A program made the translations under genes and the position numbers. 37,453 nt of DNA from SAR202 cluster bacterium bin16 (GTDB taxonomy: Bacteria > Chloroflexota > Dehalococcoidia > Lucifugimonadales > Australimonadaceae): positions 1 through 37,453 of the forward strand of contig MPMJ01000004.1 of the NCBI GenBank assembly GCA_002238425.1. The letters are read 5' to 3'. How positions within the stretch are numbered: position 1 is the stretch's first letter; each line of letters opens with the position of its first letter. Positions 8,318 through 18,605 of this stretch are shown here, piece after piece. The notes below the pieces were generated by a model. It was not told the DNA's origin and ran no database searches. It saw nothing but the letters and a program-made list of their open reading frames with translations.

Positions 8318-8929
8318 TCAGTTGAAGTTGTCCATCGCGTAGTTGACGCCGTGCGTGAGCCACGCCTCCGCGGCATCGGCGGCGCGCGTTATGGCCGTTT
8401 CGGCCTCCGGCGCTTCGTCGGGCGTGAACGCGCCGAGGACGTAGCCTATCGTCTCTCTGTCCGGCCTGCCGATGCCGATGCGCAGGCGCGCGTAGTCCTG
8501 CGTGCCGAGCGCCGCGTTGATGGAGTTGAGGCCGTTGTGGCCGCCGGAACCGCCGCTCGCCCGCATCCGTATCCTGCCGAGCGGCAGGTCGAGGTCGTCC
8601 AGGACGATGAGCACGGACTCGGCCCGCACGCGGTAGCGGTCCATCGCGTAGCGCACCGCCTCGCCTGAGACATTCATGAACGTGCGGGGCTTGACCAACA
8701 CGACGCGCCTGCCCTCGATGCGGCCTTCGCCCAGCAGCGCCGACTTCCGCTTGTCGTTCAGCGAGATTCCCGCGCGCTCGGCGAGCCGGTCGACGCACAT
8801 GAAGCCCGCGTTGTGACGCGTTCCGGCGTACTTCGGGCCGGGGTTGCCGAGCCCCACGATGACGAGCGTGGGCTCCCGCTCCCGTTCCGCCCCGCGCCGC
8901 ATGAACCGGCCCAGCAGCCCGCTACGCAT
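8318..8929 (-). CDS. pth: Peptidyl-tRNA hydrolase
   Basis: Releases tRNA from peptidyl-tRNAs dropped by stalled ribosomes. 203 aa with the full family signature: VGLGNPGPKYAGTRHNAGF with catalytic His39, KPRTFMNVSG with Asn86, DDLDLPLG (Asp112 region), and the GGSGGHNGL substrate loop. A GGGAGG about 6 nt before ATG 8929 supports this start; a second ATG at 8902 would trim a basic head that is longer than usual. Downstream genes follow with 2 nt or ATGA spacing, so it opens an operon or continues one from ligA, from which it is separated by a MITE-like element. Confidence 0.95.
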   Translation of the reverse strand: MRSGLLGRFMRRGAEREREPTLVIVGLGNPGPKYAGTRHNAGFMCVDRLAERAGISLNDKRKSALLGEGRIEGRRVVLVKPRTFMNVSGEAVRYAMDRYRVRAESVLIVLDDLDLPLGRIRMRASGGSGGHNGLNSINAALGTQDYARLRIGIGRPDRETIGYVLGAFTPDEAPEAETAITRAADAAEAWLTHGVNYAMDNFN

Positions 8930-8948
8930 CCGCCGCCTCCCGCTCCGT

Positions 8949-8976
8949 CGTTCCTGCGGAGGAAGGAACCTCGCAG
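8949..8976. repeat. Dispersed palindrome family A (imperfect copy)
   Basis: Copy of a short hairpin with arms gttcctgc / gcaggaac and a tail cctcgcag. Other copies are at 22221, 23531, 23884, 26109, 31511 and 32114. This copy has one damaged arm. It is between pth and ligA. Confidence 0.7.
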
Positions 8977-9000
8977 CCTGGTAAGGTGGCGCGGGGAGGT

Positions 9001-11386
<2,386 letters not shown>

Positions 11387-11389
11387 TCA

Positions 11390-11395
11390 AGTATA
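11390..11395 (-). promoter_or_regulatory. Possible -10 element of ligA
   Basis: TATACT on the minus strand ~31 nt upstream of the ligA start. The same hexamer lies upstream of the TIR gene (12823) and the DUF1015 gene (26940). No convincing -35 hexamer is visible. Confidence 0.35.
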
Positions 11396-11452
11396 CGAGG
11401 GTGGAGAGTGAGCGCGCCCCGTGTCGCAAGGGTAAGATGCGGGCATCCCGTC

Positions 11453-12778
11453 ATGGACACCCCCACCGCAGCATCTCCTCGCATCCCCCGGCTCTGGCCG
11501 TTCAAACGCGTCTACTACGGGTGGGCCATCGTGTGGGCGTCCACCGTCGCTGCGTTCGGCATGGCCCCGATGTTCGGGCCGGTGCTCGGCGTCTTCTTCT
11601 CGTCCATCGAAGAAGAGCTCGGCTGGAACCGGGCCACCATCTCGCTGGCGTTCACCCTGGGAAGTGCGACAGGGTCGGTCATGCAGTTCCTCACGGGACG
11701 GCTGCTGGACCGCTACGGCGCGCGGATGGTGGTCGTCGCTGCGGGCATCATCATCGCGCTCGCGATGGTCGGCCTCTCCTGGATGCACGAGCCCTGGCAC
11801 TTCTGGCTGGCGTTCGGCGCGGGCAGGGGCTCCGCACTCGCAGGCATACAGGTTGGCACCGGCGTTGCGCTCTCCAACTGGTTCATCCGCAAGCGCGGAC
11901 GGACGATAGCGATACGCGGCATGGGGCAGCGGGCGGGGCAGTCCATCATGCCGATGGCGATATTCGCCATCATGGCGGTGGCGGGCTGGCGCGCCGCGTT
12001 TCTCTCGCTTGCGGGCGTCACCGCCATCCTCATCATCCTTCCGGCGCTCTTCTACCTGCGGCGTCGTCCCGAGGACCTCGGCATGACGCTGGAGAACATG
12101 ACCCCTGAAGAGCTGGCGGAGATGAACAGCGGCAGGGGAGGGCGCGGCTCGCTTGGAAGGCTCTCGCGCCAGGTGCGGGACGTGTCGTTCACGCTCGCCG
12201 AGGCGAAACGCACGCGCGCGTTCTGGCTGCTGCTCTTCTTCGTCATCGTGGAGCGGTTCGCGCTCGGCTCCGTCAACCTCCACATGGTGGTGAACTTCGA
12301 GGACAGGGGGCTGGCGCAGGGACTCGCCGTGAGCACGCTCTCCATCTTCGCAATGACCTCTGCCCTCACGGGCCTGCCCTGGGGATTCGTGTTCGAGCAC
12401 CTGCAGATCCGTATCGGGGCGATGATCATGAGCGGGCTCCTGGTGCTCTCGATGGTGGTGCTCCTGGTGGCGGACAACTACGCGCTGGCGGTGCTGTTCG
12501 CCTTGCTGTTTGGAGTCGCCATCGGCGCGGGCAACATCATCGAGAACCAGCTGTGGGCGGACTACTTTGGGCGTCAGCACCTGGGAGCGATCCGGGGCTT
12601 CGGTGCGCCATTCCGCATCGCCAGCCCCACCGGCCCGGTCCTGACGGGGTTCCTGTTCGACTGGACAGGCTCCTACACGGTGCCGTTCCTCGTCTTCACC
12701 GTCATCTTCATGGTGATGACCGCGGCGATGTACTTCGCCACGCCCCCGGTGAAGCCTGTGCAGAGCGGAGAAGGGTGA
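11453..12778 (+). CDS. MFS transporter, monocarboxylate/oxalate-formate-like
   Basis: 441 aa with 12 predicted membrane helices. It begins MDTPTAASPR and the first helix follows at YYGWAIVWASTVAAFGMAP. The loop between helices 2 and 3 is GRLLDRYGARMVVVAAG, the MFS signature G-x3-D-x-G-x-R. The central cytoplasmic linker is charged (RRPEDLGMTLENMTPEELAEMN), with a second half starting at TRAFWLLLFFVIVERFA. The YYGWxxV start is typical of MCT-type carriers, so an organic anion is the likely substrate, but that is inference. Divergent from ligA across ~93 bp. The open frame extends far upstream only because it shadows ligA. Confidence 0.88.
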   Translation: MDTPTAASPRIPRLWPFKRVYYGWAIVWASTVAAFGMAPMFGPVLGVFFSSIEEELGWNRATISLAFTLGSATGSVMQFLTGRLLDRYGARMVVVAAGIIIALAMVGLSWMHEPWHFWLAFGAGRGSALAGIQVGTGVALSNWFIRKRGRTIAIRGMGQRAGQSIMPMAIFAIMAVAGWRAAFLSLAGVTAILIILPALFYLRRRPEDLGMTLENMTPEELAEMNSGRGGRGSLGRLSRQVRDVSFTLAEAKRTRAFWLLLFFVIVERFALGSVNLHMVVNFEDRGLAQGLAVSTLSIFAMTSALTGLPWGFVFEHLQIRIGAMIMSGLLVLSMVVLLVADNYALAVLFALLFGVAIGAGNIIENQLWADYFGRQHLGAIRGFGAPFRIASPTGPVLTGFLFDWTGSYTVPFLVFTVIFMVMTAAMYFATPPVKPVQSGEG

Positions 12779-12822
12779 GGGGTGTCTGGGCCACATTGAT
12801 ATGGAGTGTGCGGAGGAGGGGC

Positions 12823-12828
12823 TATACT
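12823..12828 (+). promoter_or_regulatory. Possible -10 element for the TIR gene pair
   Basis: TATACT, placing a transcription start near 12835, just before the AGGAGG (12839-12844) of the TIR gene. A TTGATA at 12796 is 21 nt upstream, too far for a standard spacer, so the -35 is unclear. Confidence 0.4.
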
Positions 12829-12849
12829 ACGGGCCACAGGAGGACACCG

Positions 12850-13248
12850 GTGAATGGACTGGCGGCTGCGACGAGAGTGTTCCTCTCGTATGCGACTGAA
12901 GACGAAGAGTACGCGGCCCGCTTTCGGCAGCTCATCTCCGAGGAGCGCACGGGGCTGACATTCGACGACTGTGCAGTTCGGAACGGGTTCAGCGAGAACT
13001 GGCGGGTAAGTGCGAGGGAGAAGATTGCCGCCTGCGATGTCGTCGTATGTCTGGTTGGCGAAGAGACCTATTGCAGCGGACCGATTGGCTGGGAGATAGA
13101 AGCAGCGATTACCCTAGGCAAGCCAGTGTTTGCCTTTAGCCTCGTTCCCTGGCCGGTAGTTATTCCCGAGGCTCTCCGGAATCATGGGCTTGAGATGCAT
13201 CGCCTCGACTTGATGGATGTCATTGAGTGGGCGGATGTGGTGAGGTGA
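12850..13248 (+). CDS. TIR-like domain protein (MTH538/ThsB type)
   Basis: 132 aa, a single TIR-like domain. Strand A is RVFLSYATEDEEYA (residues 9-22), followed by LTFDDCAV, WRVSAREKIAACDVVVCLVGEETYCS and GWEIEAAITLGKPVFAFSL. Glu82 in GWEIE is at the position of the catalytic glutamate of TIR NADases. The best match by eye is the MTH538/DUF1863 TIR-like family that includes Thoeris ThsB. GTG 12850 is chosen because AGGAGG lies 5 nt upstream and nothing family-like precedes it. It is followed at once by a small membrane-protein gene in the same direction. Base composition is less GC-rich than the surrounding genes, as in acquired defence genes. The enzymatic role is inferred from family knowledge. 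Confidence 0.85.
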   Translation: MNGLAAATRVFLSYATEDEEYAARFRQLISEERTGLTFDDCAVRNGFSENWRVSAREKIAACDVVVCLVGEETYCSGPIGWEIEAAITLGKPVFAFSLVPWPVVIPEALRNHGLEMHRLDLMDVIEWADVVR

Positions 13249-13321
13249 GACGATCACTGAATCGAACCTGGAAGACACGCTTTATCACTCAGGGACCAAT
13301 TTCGACGGGGATGCTCAGCGT

Positions 13322-13771
13322 TTGTTGTTTGAGCAGTATCGCATGCTGGTGGAGACATCCGAGCGACTGGTTGCCAGAAGGCAGACAGTCAACGCCTTCT
13401 TCCTTTCTGTCCACACGCTTCTCGTGTCTGCCATAGGCTTCAATTTCCAGTCGGCATTCAGTTCCGCCGGCTGGACGGGGCCTCTCGTAGCCGTCATCGG
13501 TTTGTGCGTAGCGGGCATACTCGTCGCGTACACGTGGCGCCGCATGGTCTCTTCCTTTAGGCAACTGAATGCGGGGAAGTTCGCAGTGATAGAGCAACTG
13601 GAGCGTCATTTGCCCGCAGCCATGTTCAAGGCGGAGTGGACAGCATTGGGAGAGGGGCGAGATAGGCGGAAGTACGTTCCCTTTACTGCAACTGAAGGGC
13701 AACTAACTGTCGGGTTCGGCTTTGCCTACTTCGCGTTAGTGGCGGCAGGAATCATCTTTGCCGTTGTCTGA
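13322..13771 (+). CDS. Small three-TM protein resembling RipA-family octameric membrane proteins
   Basis: At least 149 aa. The N-terminal amphipathic helix LFEQYRMLVETSERLVARRQ leads into TM1 (NAFFLSVHTLLVSAIGF) and TM2 (GPLVAVIGLCVAGILVAYTW). A cytoplasmic part follows (SFRQLNAGKFAVIEQLERHLP, EWTALGEG), then a C-terminal TM (GFAYFALVAAGIIFAVV). The pattern YR..VE.....RR, W..M..SFRQLN..KF..IE..E..LP fits, from memory, the RipA-like membrane family. Start uncertain: TTG 13322 is used, but the same frame stays open and looks coding back to 13244 (…NLEDTLYHSGTNFDGDAQR) without any ATG, GTG or TTG. It lies directly behind the TIR gene, so the two are probably co-transcribed. Confidence 0.75.
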   Translation: MLFEQYRMLVETSERLVARRQTVNAFFLSVHTLLVSAIGFNFQSAFSSAGWTGPLVAVIGLCVAGILVAYTWRRMVSSFRQLNAGKFAVIEQLERHLPAAMFKAEWTALGEGRDRRKYVPFTATEGQLTVGFGFAYFALVAAGIIFAVV

Positions 13772-13801
13772 CGATAGCGCGCTGTTCGACAGGTCCCCTC
13801 C

Positions 13802-15130
13802 CTACCCCCGCGAGTCCTCGTCCATGAGTGCGGCGACCTGCCGACCCATCCGCACGGAGTAGTTCGTGCCCCGGTCCTCGGGATAGATCTGCGTGGTGTT
13901 CGCGAGGTAGAGGCCGGATATCGGCGTGCGGTGGTCCGGGATGCGGTCGGTGTAGCCCTGCGTCACGATGGGCTGCGCGGCGTCCACCTTGTGGTGGTGG
14001 TACTCCGTCACCCACGACTCGTCGAACGCCGGGTTGATCTGCTGCAGGTGCGGCACGTACTCCCGGTACAGCTCCTCCGGCGTCATCTTGTAGAGCGGGT
14101 CGTCGCGCTCCAGGTAGTTGGTGAGGTAGACGATGTGCGCGCCGCCGTAGTGCTCCGGCGGGATGAAGTTCGTGTGCTCGATGATGCCGAGGAAGGGCAG
14201 CGTGCGGTCGCCCACGTACGTCCAGTAGTGCGGGCTGAGCGAGCGGTTCATCACAAGGATGACCAGCACCGCGGCGAGGTAGACCTTGTCGGTCAGCTTG
14301 CCGAGGTAGTCTTCGGGCAGGTCCACCAGCCGTGGGAAGATGTACGACGGCGTCGTCGACAGCACCTGGTCGTACTCGCGACGCTCCGGCTCTCCGCCGT
14401 CGACGCTCACCTCCAGCCCTCGTGCGCGTCCGTCCTCGACGATGACGCGGCGTACGCCGGACGAGATGTGCACCTCGCCGCCCTGCTCCCGCACGCGTTC
14501 GCCGAGCACGTCGAAGATCTCGCCGAATGAGCCGGTGGGGTAGGCGAGCTGCTCCTTGAACTTGCCGGCCAGCCCCTTGCCGCGTGACGCCGTGCGGAGC
14601 GCGAACTTGTTCCACAGCCACGCCATCGTGATCTGGTCGTGGTAACGCCCGAACTTCCCGCGCAGCATCGGTTCGAAGATGGCGTCGTACGCCCGGTTGC
14701 CCGCGTTCTTGCGCATCCACTCTGTCGCGGTTGTCTGTTCGAGCGACGCCCACTCCTTGCGGCGCTGAAGGCCGAGCGTGACCAGGCCGAGCCGGATGCG
14801 GTCGACGAACGGCATGGGGCGGAAGCGCAGGAGGTCGAGCGGCGAGGTGAACTTCCAGAGCCGTCCCCGTGCGTAGTAGCCCACGTTGGAGTCGATCCAC
14901 TTCAGCCGGTGCGACAGCCCGAGTTCGCCCATGAGGTCGATCATGGCCGTGTCGCTGCGGAAGAGGTGGTGGTAGCCGCGCTCCAGCGGAACGCCGTTCA
15001 CGGGGAACGTGGACGCCTGCCCGCCGAGGAACGGCGCGCCCTCGAATACCTCTACGTGGTGTCCTCGAAGTCCGAGTTCGTAGGCTGCCGCGAGTCCCGC
15101 CGCGCCTCCGCCGATGATGCCTGCTTTCAC
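13802..15130 (-). CDS. NAD(P)/FAD-dependent oxidoreductase, amine-oxidase/UGM-like
   Basis: 442 aa. It starts with a Rossmann FAD-binding motif, IIGGGAAGLAAAYELGLRG (G7-G12), with the ribose-binding Glu at VEVFEG. FLGGQASTF follows, then a substrate domain and a C-terminal FAD return motif (GLYLANTTQIYPEDRGTNYSVRMGRQVA). This layout is shared by protoporphyrinogen oxidase, phytoene desaturases and UDP-galactopyranose mutase; the conserved YHHLF near the start favours a sugar- or lipid-modifying member, which is inference. The GTG start overlaps the stop of the upstream flippase-like gene (GTGA) and has AAAGGA upstream. Last gene of the ftsY-YYY-Agl23-flippase operon. Confidence 0.85.
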   Translation of the reverse strand: MKAGIIGGGAAGLAAAYELGLRGHHVEVFEGAPFLGGQASTFPVNGVPLERGYHHLFRSDTAMIDLMGELGLSHRLKWIDSNVGYYARGRLWKFTSPLDLLRFRPMPFVDRIRLGLVTLGLQRRKEWASLEQTTATEWMRKNAGNRAYDAIFEPMLRGKFGRYHDQITMAWLWNKFALRTASRGKGLAGKFKEQLAYPTGSFGEIFDVLGERVREQGGEVHISSGVRRVIVEDGRARGLEVSVDGGEPERREYDQVLSTTPSYIFPRLVDLPEDYLGKLTDKVYLAAVLVILVMNRSLSPHYWTYVGDRTLPFLGIIEHTNFIPPEHYGGAHIVYLTNYLERDDPLYKMTPEELYREYVPHLQQINPAFDESWVTEYHHHKVDAAQPIVTQGYTDRIPDHRTPISGLYLANTTQIYPEDRGTNYSVRMGRQVAALMDEDSRG

Positions 15131-16236
15131 GATTGTCCTTTCGCTGTCGATTCGGTGCGGCCCTGCAGCAGGTCGCCCAGGGGGATGCTGCGTACCGCCA
15201 GGTAGAGCAGTCCAACGACGATGACGGGCAGCAGCAGGGCTGCGTGCAGCACGATAGCGTAAGCCGATGCGTGGACCGACCCCACGCCCAGCACGACGAG
15301 AGCCAGCGCCGCGAAGATCTCGAACGGGCCGACGCCTCCCTGCGACAGCGGCACCGATATGGCCAGGTTCGCAAGGGAGATGATGAGCAGTATGGACCCC
15401 ACAAGCAGCCACTGGCTGCCGAGATGCGCGTCCAGGTCGAACCCCAGTGCGATGCAGTAGTACGTAACGCCTTCCGCTATCCACACGGGTACGGTCAATA
15501 CAGCCACTCGAGCGAGACGCCCAGGCCTGTGCAGCCCCTCGAATCCATCGATGAAGCGCTTCGCGAATGCGCTGATGAGCGCACGGAAACGCACCGGTCC
15601 GGGCAGCCGACGCGCGGACCAGTTGCTCATGGCGAGGAACTTCTGCGGATGCAGCGCCGCCAGGATGATGACCGTGAACCCGCCGACGAAGGGCACGACC
15701 ATCACCGCGGCAGCCGCCCACACGGGGATGTCAACGGCGTCCCGCACGCCCTCCGGCAGCCCGGAGAACGGAAGGAAGAGGACACCGGCGGACAGCAACA
15801 GCAGCATGAGCAGGCCGTCGAATACGCGCTCGATGATGATCGTCGCCAGCGCCGTTGCGCCGCTGACCGGCTCACGACGCGAGAGGTAATAACTGCGGAC
15901 GAACTCACCCGCACGCAACGGCAGGAGGTTGTTCGCCATGTACCCGACGATGACCACCGGGTACAGGCGCGTGGTTGTCGTATCGACGAACGGGCTGAGC
16001 AGGTACCGCCACCGGAGCGCCCGGAGGTAGAACGATGCGAAGTATGCCGCGAGAGCGGGCGCGAGCCACGCGTAGTTCGCTTCCGAGAGCGCGTCCACCC
16101 ACGTCTGGTAGTCGCTGCGGACGAACAGGAAGAAGAGCACCGCGAGGAACCCTGCGGTGGGGGCCATGCCCAGCAGGATCCGCGTCCTGCGCGACATGCC
16201 CCGCCTGCGTGTGCGTTCTGCGCCGGGAGGGCTCAT
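15127..16236 (-). CDS. UPF0104 / lysylphosphatidylglycerol-synthase-TM-like membrane protein
   Basis: 369 aa, about eight membrane helices, with the family landmarks FYLRALRWRYLL, VGYMANNLLPLRAGEFVRSYYLSRRE, ALATIIIERVFDGL and a late NLAISVPLSQGGVGPFEIFAALAL. Members are flippase-like proteins, including the membrane half of MprF, proposed to move lipid-linked substrates. Placed between a GT-C glycosyltransferase and an FAD enzyme, it probably handles the lipid-linked glycan made by this operon (inference). ATG 16236 overlaps the stop of the upstream gene (ATGA) and its own stop overlaps the next GTG. Confidence 0.88.
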   Translation of the reverse strand: MSPPGAERTRRRGMSRRTRILLGMAPTAGFLAVLFFLFVRSDYQTWVDALSEANYAWLAPALAAYFASFYLRALRWRYLLSPFVDTTTTRLYPVVIVGYMANNLLPLRAGEFVRSYYLSRREPVSGATALATIIIERVFDGLLMLLLLSAGVLFLPFSGLPEGVRDAVDIPVWAAAAVMVVPFVGGFTVIILAALHPQKFLAMSNWSARRLPGPVRFRALISAFAKRFIDGFEGLHRPGRLARVAVLTVPVWIAEGVTYYCIALGFDLDAHLGSQWLLVGSILLIISLANLAISVPLSQGGVGPFEIFAALALVVLGVGSVHASAYAIVLHAALLLPVIVVGLLYLAVRSIPLGDLLQGRTESTAKGQS

Positions 16237-18605
16237 CCTGTCGCCATGTCGTCGCGGCTCTGGACGTTCAGGAACGCTTCGCACCCCACGGTGTGCTGCA
16301 TCAGGTCGTTTCGCACGTAGACGGCGCCCCGTGCGTACTGCATGTCGGACCCGACCTTGCGCTGCAGCTGGTAGTCGACGACCAGTTGCCAGCCTTCGCT
16401 GGAGGTCGCTCCTTCGAACACGTCGGCGGGTGTGAGGTTGTCGTAGGCGTAGTTGGGGTACCACCAGAGCGTGTGCAGTTCACCCAGGCGCGTGTAGTTC
16501 GCCAGTTGCTCTTTGTTGGCGTCTTCGGACCAGATGCTCATCATCACCAGGTGGTCGTCGGGCGGCTCGGTCACCGGGTCGGTGTTCAACGCCCGGTAGG
16601 TGACCCAGGGGTAGTCGCGCAGGTACCAGCGCCACTGCCACGCGAAGTTGTCGTGCTCGTCGGCGAGTATCCGTATGTCGCCCTGTCCGAGCCCCGCGCT
16701 CGCTGCGAAGCCCTCGATACACTCGACGGCGTAGGGCGTCTCCTGGCCGGTCTGCGAGTAGACCAGCAGTTCACGCGGGCGTTCGAACCCTTCATAGGAG
16801 TAGCTCGCGCGAACCGAGATGAACGCCGTCATCCCGAACGCTACCACGAGGATGCCGAGCGTCAGGATCGCCAGGTGCGGTGAGACTCTGCGCACGGGTC
16901 TCATCGCGGCCCGCGCCGCCCTCGCCAGGAGACGGCCCAGCGCGCGCAACGCCGCCGTCGCCAGCCGTGCTATGGCTCGCACCGGGGCCATCAGCAGCCG
17001 CACGATCGATCCGCCCAACCTGCGCGCTCGCTCGCCCCGCGCTGCGCGTCTGCGCTCCGCGCGGCTTCCCCGGGCCTGGCTTGCTTCCGCCTGGCTCCCC
17101 CGCGCCTGGCTAGCTTCCGCGCGGCTCCCCTGCGCCCGGCTAGCTTCCGCTTGGCTCCCCCGCGCCTCGCTCCCCTCTGCCTGTACTATCCCCTCTCCCT
17201 CTGGGAGAGGGCTAGGGTGAGGGTCGGGACGGCCCTTCCAAAGCGTCGCGGCGTGCTCGGCCAGCATCCCGGCTACCCGGCCCGCGACGAATGCGCAGGG
17301 TACGGCGATCCCCATCAGCAACCAAGGCATCCGTTCGCCTGCGTACGAGTAGACGGCGAAGGAGAGCCACGCCCATCCCACTATCGCCACGTCGAACGTG
17401 TTGCGGCGTCGCGCCAGCAGGTAGACGCTGCCGATGAGCGTGGGGATGGCTATGGCGAACTCGTATACCGAGAGGCCGATCGTGTAGTAGTACCACGGCT
17501 GGTTCGCGCGCTCGACGCCTTGCTGCGCTATCCAGTACCCCAGCGAACCCCAGAGGCCGGTGAAGAAGCCCTCCCAGTTCGAGAAGAGGCTGGTGAACAG
17601 CAGCAGCCACACCGCCGCGAACGCTCCGAGCAGCAGCGGCCACCGCCTCCTGTCCCACTTCAACCCCAGCGTGACGGATATGGCTGTCAGCGCCAGAACG
17701 ATGAACCCGGCTATGTACTTCGCGCCGCCCACGGGTGCGCCGGTCGGTTCGTCGGCGCGGAACAGATCGCCGCTCTGCACCAGCGGGTGGTTGCCGTCCG
17801 GGTTCACCAGGATGAAACCGAACGTGTCTTGCACCAGCCCGAAGACGGGAGCCCACATCGGCAGGGTCAGCGTTCCCATCACGATGAGCAGGTCTGCCGC
17901 CGGGCCTGCCTGGGAGAGAGGGCGCAGGTTCCGTACCCACCGCACCAGTGCGGGCGCCGCGCGGGCCAGCAGAAGAAGCCCGAACATCCCCACCAGGAAG
18001 AACGCGCTCTCCTTAGACGCGAACGTCAGCGCCCAGAGCACCGCCCACGCGAAGAGCATCCACGTTCGCGGTCGCTCCATGTAACGGAGCGCCAATGCAA
18101 GCAGCGCAACCGCCCAGACGGCCATGTAGATGTCGTTCCGCATGAAGCGGGCGAAATAGAGAACGGTGGGAGAGGCCAGCAGGAAGAGGGAAGCCGCGAG
18201 CGCTCCATAGCGCCCCAGCTCTTTGCGGAAGAGCCACGGCATCACGACTAACACTGCGCCGAATAGCGCAGGCACCAGCCGGGCGGCGAACTCGCTTGAG
18301 CCGATGAGCCTGTAGGTTGCCGCGCCGACGTGGTAGAGCAGGGGACCGTGGGTCAGCGGGTTGTGGGCGTAGCCGCCGCCTTCGGCGTAGAGCCACGAGT
18401 ACCAGGCGTGGAGGATCTCGTCGTAGTGGAGCGCGCGTCCTCCCAGGTCCCAGAGCCGCGTTACGAGCGCGACGACCAGCAGCGCGAGTATCGCCCATCC
18501 TTCCCAGGTCCGAGGTGGACGGATACTGGAGATGTGTCTGCGGGCCTGTGACGGCACTCGTCTGATGGCCCCGATGCTGGATCGGGCGCCTCGCACGGCT
18601 TGCAC
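16233..18605 (-). CDS. Agl23-like GT-C membrane glycosyltransferase-like protein (TIGR03663 type)
   Basis: 790 aa. Helix 1 (WAILALLVVALVTRLWDL) is followed by the GT-C acidic loop LHYDEILHAWYSWLY (Asp62-Glu63), then roughly eleven more helices with NPLTHGPLLYH and FARFMRNDIYMAVW. This is the pattern of the flippase-activity-associated Agl23/TIGR03663 family, restricted largely to Chloroflexi and archaea. After the last core helix comes a variable linker built from a palindrome peptide (PHPSPLPEGEG) and a 10-residue repeat (e.g. QARGSQAEAS). A further helix (LAILTLGILVVAFGMTAF) and a ~210-residue soluble C-terminal domain (FAWQWRWYLRDYPWVTYRAL) complete it. GTG start directly after the YYY stop with GGAGGGAG upstream. 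Probably transfers sugars from polyprenyl donors outside the membrane. Confidence 0.85.
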   Translation of the reverse strand: MQAVRGARSSIGAIRRVPSQARRHISSIRPPRTWEGWAILALLVVALVTRLWDLGGRALHYDEILHAWYSWLYAEGGGYAHNPLTHGPLLYHVGAATYRLIGSSEFAARLVPALFGAVLVVMPWLFRKELGRYGALAASLFLLASPTVLYFARFMRNDIYMAVWAVALLALALRYMERPRTWMLFAWAVLWALTFASKESAFFLVGMFGLLLLARAAPALVRWVRNLRPLSQAGPAADLLIVMGTLTLPMWAPVFGLVQDTFGFILVNPDGNHPLVQSGDLFRADEPTGAPVGGAKYIAGFIVLALTAISVTLGLKWDRRRWPLLLGAFAAVWLLLFTSLFSNWEGFFTGLWGSLGYWIAQQGVERANQPWYYYTIGLSVYEFAIAIPTLIGSVYLLARRRNTFDVAIVGWAWLSFAVYSYAGERMPWLLMGIAVPCAFVAGRVAGMLAEHAATLWKGRPDPHPSPLPEGEGIVQAEGSEARGSQAEASRAQGSRAEASQARGSQAEASQARGSRAERRRAARGERARRLGGSIVRLLMAPVRAIARLATAALRALGRLLARAARAAMRPVRRVSPHLAILTLGILVVAFGMTAFISVRASYSYEGFERPRELLVYSQTGQETPYAVECIEGFAASAGLGQGDIRILADEHDNFAWQWRWYLRDYPWVTYRALNTDPVTEPPDDHLVMMSIWSEDANKEQLANYTRLGELHTLWWYPNYAYDNLTPADVFEGATSSEGWQLVVDYQLQRKVGSDMQYARGAVYVRNDLMQHTVGCEAFLNVQSRDDMATG
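17041..17190. repeat. 30-bp tandem repeat in the Agl23-like gene
   Basis: Three clear 30-bp units (17071-17100, 17101-17130, 17131-17160) with degenerate units on both sides, encoding decapeptides of the form QARGSQAEAS. It forms a hydrophilic linker and abuts a family D palindrome. Copy number may vary between strains. Confidence 0.85.
17189..17223. repeat. Dispersed palindrome family D, inserted in the Agl23-like gene
   Basis: Hairpin ccctctccctctgggagaggg with gctagggtgaggg tail, in frame, encoding PHPSPLPEGEG. Same family as the insertion in ligA. Confidence 0.8.

Noticed and set aside
13241..13243. TGA upstream of the small membrane protein as a second selenocysteine codon
   Set aside because: It lies before any plausible start, has no Cys-column equivalent, and overlaps the TIR coding end.
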